NCBI RefSeq assembly: GCF_022581195.2
Contig: NC_061458.1
Span: 9,300,001 to 9,364,000 of the forward strand
Source: Helicoverpa zea
Taxonomy: Eukaryota > Arthropoda > Insecta > Lepidoptera > Noctuidae
Length of the DNA stretch: 64,000 nucleotides
Reading direction: 5' to 3'
Position 1 is the first letter of the stretch. Each line of letters starts with the position of its first letter. Below, piece after piece: positions 10,613 to 22,600 of this stretch. Both the position numbers and the translations under genes were made by a program. The notes under the pieces are model-generated. The model searched no databases. It saw only the letters and a program-made list of their open reading frames with translations, and was not told the origin of the DNA.

Positions 10613-13600
10613 ATGTGGACTGTAAAGACATTTCTAACCAAAACAAAGCGCGGTAACATCATAAAAGTGAGGTTATATTTACAATGTTTATATTCATATT
10701 TTTACACTGAAATTTTGTATAAAAACGTGTGAAATACATTTCAGATTGTGCGGGAACATTATTTACGGGATGATTTGTTGTGTGGGTCTGGTGCTTGCAA
10801 CACATGTCCCCACAAAGATGATGAGATAGTGTTGGATAGTAATCCGGAGTCAATATGCGCGTTGTTCGACTATCCTCATTACTTGATCCTGGATACAAAT
10901 GTAGTGCTGCATCAGATAGACGTGCTAGAAGAAGACGCGTTGACAAACGTGATCATACTCACGACTGTACTGGAGGAAGTGAAACATCAGAACACTGCAA
11001 TATACCAGAGACTTTTGGAGATTATACAGAATAAGAGAAGGAAGTTCTATTCGTTTATTAATGAACATCATAAGTAAGTTTACTGAGAATACATATAATC
11101 ATTTGATTGGTTAATATTGTGTAATATAAAATTATCTATCCTGAAGATTCAAAAGTTTGCTGAAGCGTCTGTTCTATATTTTTTATTCTAATTATGTGTG
11201 TTTTACTTTAAAAAATATTGCAATAGTATTGTACAACAGGAGTCCAACCTATTGATCAATTTTTGTGTTCCAGGGACACCTACATTGAAAGGGATCCAGG
11301 TGAAAAACAAAATGATCGCAATGACCGAGCCATTCGTAAAACAGCAATTTGGTATGAATCTCACTTGAATGTAAACAGTGCAGTGGGCCAGGTTCCTAAA
11401 ATTGTGCTCATTACTGACGATGAAATTAACAGAAAAATTGCACAGGAAGAAGGCATAATCTGCTGTTCGAGTAAGTTTTAAGAAAAGTTTTTTCTTGACT
11501 TTCCAAGAGGGTGTAATGGTACAATTTTAAGGTTAACCTCTTGAATGCCGCTAATTAGAGAACAATAGAAAATCAATTATGTCTTGCGTATGTCTACGCA
11601 CCGGCATACAAGGGGTTAATAGAAAAATTTATGATTTACAGAAGTGAGCACAAGTGGATCTAGCCCTTATAAAATGTTGTGGAAAAAAAATTCACAATTA
11701 TTAAGTTTGATATATGGGGGAGTCCTAAATTGAGTACTTAAGAGGTTGTATATGAGATACAGTGCTCACTACAGTACCAGTACAGTATTATATGTCTTCG
11801 AAAACACAGCAATGATGTGAAGAAGCAGTCCTATGATTCTGTGAAAATATCGAGAATATCAGTCATATCTGTATACAAATCGAGAATATCCTCCCAATTT
11901 CTGTCACCACAGGGCTATCTGTCAAGGCTGATTTACATTGAGTCAGTAACTGACGTCAGTGTAGGCGCCGAAAACTGACGCGTGCTATTTACACGAAGTC
12001 AGTGTAGTGTCAGTGTTTCGTCAGTAGTACTGTACTGACTTCAAATCAATTTACGAGATGGCAGTGCCGGGTCAGCACTGACTTGTTAGTGGACTGACGT
12101 CAGTTACTGACTCAATGTAAATCAGCCATCAAGGCTGACTCAATGTAAATCAGCCATCAAGGCTGATTTATATTGAGTCAGTAACTGACGTCAGTCCACT
12201 AAGTTACTGACTCAATGTAAATCAGCCATCAAGGCTGATTTATATTGAGTCAGTAACTGACGTCAGTGTAGGCGCCGAAAACTGACGCGTGCAATTTACA
12301 CGAAGTCAGTGTAGTGTCAGTGTTCCGTCAGTAGTACTGTACTGACTTCAAACCAATTTACACGATGGCAGTGCCGGGTCAGCACTGACTTGTCAGTGGA
12401 CTGACGTCAGTTACTGACTCAATGTAAATCAGCCATCATACTTTACCGCCAAATTTTCAACCGGCGCCATTGCATTCTTGTGATTCGTTCAAAACGCATG
12501 AAAAAATTTTTGTCCACTGCAAAAAGTTTTGTTCCTAGTGCTTTTAGCCTAGGAAAAGTGAGTTTTTCAGTGCTTTTATTTTAGAAAACACGGCAGTGTA
12601 TATAATAAAATGGACTCGGTGAGTAATACGTGCGAGAACCGCGAGCGAGACGCGGCCGCTCCGGATGGAGGGCAATCGTCGTCGACAAGCTCGAGGGCGT
12701 TGGAAAGTAGTTCCTCCTCATCCTCGGAGTTTGAGGAGGGCACGGCTTCGCCCTTGCCTAATAAGCGTTCTCGTGCGTCGGCGAGGAACCGTAAGTACAA
12801 GTCTAAACATGTCCGTACCGATCCTCGTGTTGATACTTTGATGTCGCAAATGGCGTATTTGTCTAATTGGTCAGTGGGTCGTCTTAGGGGCGGAGTTGTA
12901 GGAGTTGGAGTATACGCTTAGGGGCACTATGAGCAGCAAAGAAAACCAAAAAAAAAAAAAATTTGGGACTAAAATTTTCGTATTTTTTTTTTCGAAAACT
13001 TGCCGATTTTTTTGCAGAATCGGTTTGACCTTGCCTGCAGTAACCATTTACGATCTGAGAAGCATGGTCCTAGGACGCACCGTTTCCGAGTTATGGGCCA
13101 TTTTAATTTTTCGTATTTTTAGAAAATGGTTTATATTTCCAAAATGGTAGCTCGGATGAGATTATTTTCGGGAAAGAAATTGTTGCTCCACTCAAAAGCC
13201 ATGACATTGTGTAAAAAAACCAGCAAAATTGAGAAAAAAAAAAACAACATGAAAAATTTTACTAAGTCCTGCGCCCCTAACAATACTCAAGCTGAAACGA
13301 CGCCCGACACTTAGAAAATTTTTCATGTTGTTTTTTTTTTTCTCAATTTTGCTGAGTTTTTTTACACGGTGTCATGGCTTTCGAGTGAAGCAACAATTTG
13401 TTTCCCGAAAATAATCTCATCCGAGCTACCATTTTGGAAATATAAACCATTTTCTAAAAATACGAAAAATGAAAATGGCCCATAACTCGGAAACGGTGCG
13501 TCGGAGGACAATGCTTCTCAGATCGTAAACGCTTTCTAAGGAGTCACTAAATCAGTTGCTGAAATAAAAATGGTCGAATTCGACAAAAAAAAATTTTTCC

Positions 13601-16600
13601 GAAAATTTTACTAAGTCCAGCGCCCCTAACAATAAAGCTGAAACGACGCCCGACACTTAGAAAATTTTTCATGTTGTTTTTTTTTTTTCTCAATTTTGCT
13701 GGTTTTTTTTTACACGATGCTTTCGAGTGAAGCAACAATTTCTTTCCCGAAAACAATCGCATCCGAACTACCATTTTGTAAATATAAACCATTTTCAAAA
13801 AATACGAAAAATTAAAATGGCCCATAACTCGGAAACGGTGCATCCTAGGGCCATGCTTCTCAGATCGTAAATAGTTGCTGCAGGCAAGGTCAAACCGATT
13901 CTGCAAAAAAATCGGCAAATTTTCGAATCAATCAGGTTACTGCTATAATGGTAGGGCAGCGCCAAATAGTACAATAACGAGCTCGCAGCCTTCTGCTGCT
14001 AAGGACAGTTGTGCGGAACAATTTATTACTTTGCCGGCACAGCCCGAGTCGCTCTCTCTAAATTTGGGTGCCTTAAACACCGAGATAGACAGTAAGAAAA
14101 ATATTCCACCTAGTGATAAGGATAGCTTTAATGAGTTAAATAAGCTGCAACAATTTGACTCGCAGGCTTAGAAGGGCATTAGATACAAGCAAGCTTTGCA
14201 AGGTTGCCTTGCAACCCCAGGATTTACAGGTCTTATGGTCAATGATGAGTTGTGTCACTTTAATAAGAATAAGGATTATTTAGCTGCTACTGAAATGTTT
14301 TTAGCTGGTATATCTAACAAAGTCTTAGAGCAAAGACAATAGGCATGATGACAGTAATCAAAAATCATTAAAATAATATATTTATTAAATTAAACTTGAA
14401 GCTTGGTATATAAAACGCGCATTGTTTTCTTTATTAATAATGTGATTAATATGTATTTTTATAAAATAAAATTACGAAATAAGGCAATCCGCCATGATAT
14501 CTTGAACACCAATCAGAGCTCGTGACGTCATTTCTCAAAACAACTCGCGCGAAAGCGCGCGAACGTCACATTTCGTTATTGTGAACTTCCACTGCGATCT
14601 TTGTTTTTAATTAATTAGTTGTTTATAACACGAGTTATGGAGCCCGGATTTATCAATGCAAACAGCGCTAGCATTGATATGCAGCCTAGAATTGATATCA
14701 TAATGCTGGGAAAGTTTTTGGCATCAAATAAAGATTTTTGTTCAGCTGAATTTAGAAATCTTAAAACTTCCATGTAAGTATACTAGTTTAATTAAAAAAC
14801 AATGAGAGATGAAACCTAACCTCGAAATAGTTATTTACATTATAAACTATGCTAGAATCTAGAGAACTACGTAATAACTTACATCAAAGTGATCTTCACA
14901 AAAATAAAGTTGTACCCTGGGCAATATTGCTTTTGAATCTCGCCTTGCAAGTTTAAGCCGCTTGTTTCGTATTTTTGTAGGTATTGTGAGGAACGTACAC
15001 AAATAACTGACCCCACAACACCTATGCCCTTTCGAATTCATATTTAATAACACAAAAAACTTAATTATCGCACGAGCGTTGTTCACTTGCGTCTTGTAAT
15101 TTCAGTCGTGACGTCACAAGTGACACCATGACGCTGACAAGCGTTTTCGCGCCGGATTCAAAGTGGACAGAGAAAAATGCAATTATTTGATAAAAAATCT
15201 TCGCATTTTCTTAAAATTAATAATTTTTCATATAAAATAGACGTATACCTACATTATACAAAGGAATTTAAAAATTTGTCATCATGCCTATTGTTGAAAT
15301 CGGGTTTACAGAATATTGTAGATTGGGCTAGCGCGGATCCAACTAATTTGAACCCCAAGTCATTGGTGGACAAAATGTCAGAGATTTTTGGACCTGGGTC
15401 TTCGAGTTATAAAAATTCAGAGACCACAATGCAAATTATTTGTGGAAAACGATCTGAATCTATTGAGGATAGGCGGGACAGGATTTTGAAAGAAAGGAGA
15501 TTGGGCAAGAATGTATGAAGTCTGGTCCAAATGTCCACCACGAACGAGACCTATATAATTAAATAGTCCACTTAATTTAGAGTAACTTGTACTAAGAAAG
15601 TAAAAAAAAAACAATGCCAAAAAAAAGTTATAGCCAAAAATGTATTCTTAATTTTCGTTAGTTTTTGTATGTTATCATTATAATTTTTTATTTTATTCCA
15701 CTTCCATTTCCGCACTTTATCTAAAACTAACATGAGTAAGACACATTTGCAAATAAACAGCCCATATTTTTGCCCGATGTATGTACGAATCACTAACCAA
15801 TTGAGGCGCCAGAAGTGCTTGAATATACTCAGCGGTTCCTGGTTCCAGCGGTAACTGGTGGTGTCTTCTCTCTAATAATGAACAATTCTATTTTGTCAGA
15901 AGTTACAGAAAGTACGAAAACCGAACATCACGAAAAGTAATTGAAAAAATGAAATTGAAAAAATCTGTAAAATGTTGTATTTGATTTTGCTATAACTTTT
16001 TTCTGGCATTGTATTTTTTTTTACTTTCATAACAAAAAATGTTCTACATTTAACGGGCTATCTAGCCATATAGGTCTCGATCGTGGTGGAAATTTGGACC
16101 GGAATCGCCCATTGTCCTTTCAAATACGAACCTTAGGAACACATTGAGGAATGTTCCACCTAGTGCTGAACATTTATTTAGCAGAGAGGCACTACAGCCT
16201 ATTATACAGTCCCTCGGAGGGTCTCAGGTCTGGCTGAATACTCCAACCTACCTCAAGGAAAGGAAAGTTACAGAGCGGGGCGAGCCCTTTCAAAATAGAA
16301 AAATTAATTTTAAAAATAAGTCTAAAAAGTTTGATAAGAAATTTAAGCATACTTCTAATAAAAACCGGCCCTTTCGTCAACGTTCCACTAACACAGCCAA
16401 TAACGATAAGTCCACCAGATCTAAAGAAGAATGACTCTCACCGGGTGTTCAGAGGAGGTTGCCTTAAATTCTCCACAGAGAGATGGGCTCAGTTGGGAGC
16501 AAACCAGTTCAATTTAAACACTATAGCCAATTACCGCTTGCCATTCAGAAGCAAACCTCCCCTGACATATCCCGGTCAGAACTTTTTAAAGTGTATAGCC

Positions 16601-19600
16601 ACCAAAGTTTCCCTGGAAATGACAAGAGTGATTCAGGATTTAAAGATGCAGGGCATCCTGGAGAAGCCAGCAGTGGTGGATCCCGGTTTCTTCTCCAAAA
16701 TGTTTTTAATAAAGAAGGCGGATGGGGGATTGAGACCCATCTTCGACCTCAAGGCTTTGAACAGGTACATAGCCACAAAGCATTTTTACCTAATTTCGCA
16801 ATTAGACATAGTTACCTTTCTTCAAGCAAACGACTGGCTAGTGAAGATAGATCTTCACCAAGCCTATTTCCATTTGTGTGTCGCGGAGACTCACAGACGG
16901 TTTTTGAGGGTTGTTTACAATGGAGAAATTCTCTAGTTAACTGCTCTGCCATTTGGCCTATCATCGGCGCCCCGTGTATTTGCGGCAGTCTCAAACTGGG
17001 TGGCAGAGATCCTCAGGAATCGAGGCATTCGTCTTTTGGTCTATTTGGACGACTTCCTCCTAGCTTGTCAGGACAGATCCAAGTTAATGGCACAAGTTGC
17101 GGAAACGTTGGCCGTCTTGGAGTCTTTGGGATGGCACGTGAATTACCAGAAGTCGGTGACGGAACCAACACACAGGTTGGAATACTTGGGCCTGGTCTGG
17201 GATACTCAGTACCTAACAATCGCCTTGCCCATCAGAAAAGTAGAAGGAATAAAAGCCTCCCTGACAAAGCTATTAAAGTGGGACAACTGCTCGTTAAGAG
17301 AGTTGCAAAGCGTGTTGGGAAAACTAAATTTCGCCAACTATGCGATTCCCCAGGGCCGTCTTCACTGTCGAAAGGCCCAACTCTTCCTGAGAAAGTTCTC
17401 CCGGAGAAACCAGAAGAGAAAATTGAGTTCCGGAGTGCGAGAGGACTTCCGGTGGTGGTTGGAAGCAGTAGAGGGCTGTCCAAACCCGTTACTCAAGAAA
17501 GAGGTAACGCATTTCTTGACCACAGACGCAGCGGATGCGGGCTGGGGAGCAAGTCTAAACAGCAAGTATCTCTCAGGCAAATGGGCCACGAACCAAAAAG
17601 CCTGGCACTCGAACCTAAAAGAGATATGTATGCCGTTTATGCGGTAATAAGGTCACAGGTCATTGTTACAGAATGCCCACATTTTGGTTCAGACCGACAA
17701 TCGGACTCTAGTAGCATACATAAGGAATCAGGGCGGGACTCGGTCCTTGAAGCTGTTAGGCCTAACAACCCAGTTGTTAGAGTTGACTTGTCGGCTGAAC
17801 ATAACGATGACAGCGTACCACCTGCCAGGAAACCTAAACGGCATTGCAGATTGCCTGTCAAGGGGAAAGTCAGTACCCGAGTGGCACCTGCTGCCACCAG
17901 CCACGGAGGCAGTGTTCAGACAATGGGGGGTTCCAGAAATAGATCTCTTTGCTACAAGAGACACGGCAGTAGTTTCAAGGTATGTCAGTCTAGACTCAAG
18001 GGATGGCTCCGCAGAGTTCTGCGACGCCTTCAGCCAAACTTGGGACTTTCAGACAGCTTGGGTATTTCCACCTCCAAGCATGATGCCCAGGGTTCTGGCA
18101 CATCTGAACAAGGCAAGAGGGACATACATTGTGATAGCGCCACAGTGGACCCAGTGCTTTTGGTTTCCCGACCTGAAGACACGCGCGCAAGTACCCCCAC
18201 TGCCCATAGAGAACCTGAGGGAGGTGCTGCTGGACAGGACGACGGGACTACCTCCACCGTCAGTGGACAAGCTAGTACTTCAGGCTTGGAAAATTGGGGG
18301 TGGGGAGATCAAGTAAAGGACTGGAGCAGAGACGAACAAAGATTGTTGAGAAGTAGCTGGCGCCCCTCCACTATTAATACGTATAGTGCACCTTTAAAAA
18401 GATGGATACTTTGGTGTGAATCCCATGGAGTGGATAATAAGTGCCCAGAGGGCAAGGACCTAGCCAGATTTTTAGCTAATTTATACTTAGAGAAAGGTTT
18501 TGCATACAGCACGGTAATGTTGCACAAGTCTGCTGTCTCAACTTACTGTGCACCTAGCGTTGAGAACTTGGCCAAAAATTTTTTCGTTCAGCAGGTTTTA
18601 AAGGCAGTGAGTCTAGCTAAACCACGCCCAGCAAAACTACCAGTATGGGATGTTAAAATATTGTATGAGTGGTTAAAGTCTTCAGAATTTCCAGACACTC
18701 TTTTTTATCAAAGCAGACACACTGCATTGATTCTTTTACTTGCATCTGGCCGAAGGTTGCATGATCTTACACTTTTGGAGCTTGGTGATCAAGGATATGC
18801 TGAAACTGAGGACACAGTAACATTCTGGCCAAAATTTGGCTCAAAAACAGACACAAGTTCTCATAGACAATCAGGCTGGCTTCTCATGAAGCACCAAGAT
18901 TCTAAGCTTTGCCCAGTCACTAACGTTAAGAAGTTAGTCAAGATTTCAGAGACTAGACGCAATCAAACTACAAATGTTAATTCCCTTTTTATATCAATCA
19001 CCGGTGATACAAAGCCTGCCTCTAAGACCATGATCTCAGGATGGGTGAGGTCAGCCTTCAAATTGGCACAGATAGATGGCTACTCTCCAGGCAGCATAAG
19101 GTCAGTAGTGGCCTCCAGGGGATGGCTAGACAATAGGCCTATACAGGAGATATTAGAAAGAGGAAACTGGAAGTGTGTGGAAACCTTTTCTAAATATTAT
19201 TGTAGAAATATAAATAAACCTGTCAGTGAGGATGTCCCTGGTCTACTTTATAATAATTTTAAAACAATGTGATTAATAGTGATTATATTTGATTATTTAT
19301 GATAATGTGATTTTGATCTCAATTAGTAAGACTGAACAGTTCAAGTGTTTAAGTTTGAAAATTATTTGTTAATTTGTGGCAGTTAAACTGCATTTTTATT
19401 TATCAATCCTAAGAAGGAAGTTATGTTTTTTGTTTTCATATTGAATTGTTTAATTTGAGTTTCTTGATAAGAAAAATATAAATATTTTAAACTAATAGTG
19501 TGGTTGGATTTTGTTCTTAACATTTTCCCAGCAAATATTGAAAGTTAAAGATGGTTCAAAGAGAGTGATAAGAAAATTTGTTATAAGGAAGTACCTAGTA

Positions 19601-22600
19601 AATTATATTACTCTCACATTGCATTCTTGTGTTTTATAATTTCTGATCACCAGCAGATATCAAACAGGTCTTCACATCATTGCTGTGTTTTCGAAGACAT
19701 ATAGTATGACTGTTTTGCATTAAGACAAAACAGGTATTATATGTAGAAGAAAACACAGCAATGAGCCAAGGTTCTTGCTGATGATGAAGACTGCAATGGC
19801 GCCGGTTGAAAATTTGGCGGTAAAGTATGACAGATGGCCCTGTGGTGACAGAAATTGGGAGGATATTCTCGATTTGTATACAGATATGACTGATATTCTC
19901 GACATTTTCACAGAATCATAGGACTGCTTCTTCACATCATTGCTGTGTTTTCTTCTACATATAATACCTGTTTTGTCTTAATGCAAAACAGTCATATTTT
20001 TACCTAGAATTATAACCAGAAGAAATTTTCCTTTAAATGTTTTGAAGCAGCAACATACATCCAAGATATTATTGTTCTATTAAAACATGCAATTTTTATT
20101 TGATTACAGTAAAAGACTATGTGGAGAACATTTCCAGTGTCATAGGCCTTGCAGATAAGTTATCAAAGAATGTGATACCAGAGACGTGTTCTAAAGATGC
20201 TCTCTATCCAGCACATTTGACACCATCCCAGGTCCATGAGGGAATAAGAAGTGGGAAACTGCATCAAGGAACATTCCGGGCTTCTAGAGATAATTTCTTG
20301 GAAGGTACTGCGGTGATTAGTGGATATGAGAAACCTGTAAGTATTGCATACAATTTTTTTAAGTAATCGTAGATAATTTGAATTGATCTTGGGGAAACTG
20401 TTAATAACATTAATACTCAGTTAATTCCGATGTAATTCAAAAATTACAACATTTCAAAATACTTATATTTGCTTGAAGCTAGAAACAACAATTATTTTGC
20501 ATATAATTTATGACTATGTACTGACACAGAGTTAATCTAAATTATATTAAACCAACATCTTCTTTCTTTCTTTTTCTTTTTTTACTGAAACATCAAACAT
20601 AAAATATTCCTACTTACAGATTCTACTACAAGGACATATCGGCATAAACAGAGCCGTAGACGGTGACTCAATAGCCGTAGAAATATTCCCTGAAGAAGAA
20701 TGGAGGCGTCCCAGTGACATTGTTCTAGAAGACAAAGCAGAAGATCCTGGTGATCATTTAGAAGAAGAAGAAGAGTTATTAAAGACTGCTGAACCGGTAG
20801 ACAAGAGTGATGATGAAGTTACTCCCACTGGCAAAGTGGTGGGGATTATTAGAAGGAAGTGGAGACAGTATTGCGGTATTTTGATGCCGAGCAAGTTTCC
20901 AGGTAATGGTTTCATTATTTTAACTTAGTAAGTTCTGACTAAATACGTGCTCGGAAAATACTTAATCTGACAACAAATGTATCAGTGTCAAAAATGTCTC
21001 TCATAAATGTGTTCTAAGCTACATATTATATTTGAGAGAGAACTCTATTCTTACCTTCTAATAAGCGATATTTGCCTCAGTTATTTGATACCCAGGAACC
21101 ATCCTACGTGTTCTTGCTTTCCAATAACTCAAATATGGTCTTCCTTTTAAAAAATTGCATTCAGATTCAAACAATGTTCCGCCCACTACTATCTTATATC
21201 GGGTGTGTCGTTCACAATCACATTAAATGAAATGCGTTAATATACTGGTTATTATATGTCGATTAACACAGAGGAAAAAGAAAAATACGTAAAAATAAAA
21301 AAAATAATTTTTCAAACAAAGTAAATATAATAAAAATGTGTGAAAATTAGAACACCATATAAAAGTCAGTCATTACAAACAACTGAAACTCTCCCTTGAA
21401 GACTGACAGCTGTCAACTGATCAAAAGATTCAATACTCCTAACTTTATCTCTACTTTACCCATGATGTTGTAAATTAGAAAAACGAAAAATGACTCCTGT
21501 GGTTAAACCACTGAATGGATTAGGTTATTTTTTTTACAATTCGGCATAGAACACCATAAAGTATGTGTGATAAGATTTAATGTGATTGTGAACGACACAC
21601 CCTGTATATATAAAAGAAAGTCGTGTTCGTTACTCCACTTATAATTCAAGAACGGCTGAACTGATTTAGCTGAATTGGCAGGGAGGTAGTTTAGAGCCAG
21701 GAGAAGGACATAGGATAGTTTTTGTCACCATCCGGCTACGGGAAGCAGTTATCTCGGGTCGCGCGGAAGTAGTTGTAAATAAATGGTATTCATATAATCA
21801 TTCCAACATCCTTAAAGAAAACCTTATTTTCCCCAGGAGCAACTCGTCACCTATTCACGCCGGCCGAGAAGTGCATCCCGCGCGTGCGCATAGAGACGCG
21901 ACAGAGCGAAGTGTTAGCAAAGCAACGCATACTTGTTGCGTTAGATTCCTGGCCTAGAAACAGTCGGTACCCGTTAGGACATTTTGTCAGAGCTCTTGGA
22001 CCTATTGGTAAGTTGTTTTCTGGACTCCAAAGTTATTTCAGTGTTTTATACCTTCAACAGAATTTTGTTCAGTATTGGAAAGTTATTTGAGTGTTTTATT
22101 CCTCTGTCTAATTTCGTGTGTTTCGAAGCTAATCCGGTTAGAGTGACCACCACAAACCACCCAGAAGTAGGAGCCCCGCTGTAGCGGGGCTCCGTCGACT
22201 TTGCTTTGGTTTAGAATTACCTTCAGTGCTCATTTTCAGGCGAACCGTTAGTCCTAGGCAAAAGGTGCCCAGATGGTTTTCGTCTTATTTTTAGGTATTC
22301 TATACGATGGAAATGAAAAACTAGGCATTTTTAAAAATTTACATTTTTTATGAAAAGTCCCAAAAGCCTTTATGTATCTATATATATAAAAATGAATTGC
22401 TGTTCGTTAGTCTCGCTAAAACTCGAGCGGCTGGGCCGATTGAGCTGATTTTAGTTTTAAAATGTTTGTCGTAGTCCAGGGTAGGTCTAAACGGTGAGCA
22501 AATAAGGAAAAAAAGATTGCGAGTAAGATTCCCGGGACGGGAGTGATTAGACAAAAACCAACTTACGGAATGCCGCAGAACCACAAAAGTAAAGTACTAG

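Larger units (their letters stand above)
14341..15289 (-). mobile_element. ISL2EU-like THAP transposon, copy 1 (non-autonomous)
   Basis: The ends are aggcatgatgacag and tgtcatcatgcct; the copy is inverted relative to copies 2 and 3. It interrupts DIRS Gag: left ...agacaat, right attgttg... With a 2-bp AT target duplication the restored site reads in the Gag frame; a TA duplication would shift it. The THAP exon (minus, 14883-15041) lacks about 12 codons next to the second zinc ligand seen in copies 2 and 3. The opposite exon (plus, 14637-14773) is intact with donor gtaagt. Confidence 0.75.
12610..16434 (+). pseudogene. Gag-like ORF1 of the DIRS element, broken
   Basis: Pieces lie at 12610-12880 (starts MDSVSNTCENRERD, Ser-rich, basic KRSRASARNRKYK), 13930-14340, 15290-15523 and 16101-16434 (C-terminus rich in Lys, Asn and Arg, ending RSKEE). 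Conceptually removing the 14341 and 15524 inserts keeps one reading frame, which shows that they landed in coding sequence. Besides three insertions it has in-frame stops at 14169-14171 (TAG) and 15516-15518 (TGA, most simply CGA to TGA). Gag identity rests on position and composition; the sequence is not recognised directly. Confidence 0.7.
11790..19995 (+). mobile_element. DIRS1-group tyrosine-recombinase retrotransposon, structurally complete but nested
   Basis: The 8.2-kb element has Gag remnants (12610-16434), RT-RNase H (16331-18316) and a tyrosine recombinase (in 16483-19272). The ends are inverted repeats, not LTRs. The left end atatgtcttcgaaaacacag and the right end ...gcaaaacagtcat meet in inverted form in an internal complementary region at 19671-19766, the hallmark of DIRS1-type replication through a circle. 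Both outer ends are flanked by ATT (11787-11789 and 19996-19998). The right repeat extends about 40 bp beyond the left, as described for DIRS-1. Orientation is sense to DIS3. Its body carries insertions at 11935-12435, about 12885-13928, 14341-15289 and 15524-16100. Stop codons in Gag and RT mean it is no longer autonomous. Confidence 0.9.

Noticed and set aside
12905..13918. Lys/Phe-rich open frames at 12905, 13126 and 13547
   Set aside because: They repeat the same text on both strands because they lie in the foldback arms; not coding.
14341..15289. TA target duplication (Tc1/mariner) for the THAP element
   Set aside because: TA also flanks all copies visually, but TA would shift the Gag frame at the insertion, whereas AT restores it.
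16483..18300. First 610 codons of the recombinase ORF as a separate protein
   Set aside because: Low-complexity Ser/Gly/Arg-rich text that is the shadow of RT/RNase H in another frame; no domain of its own seen.
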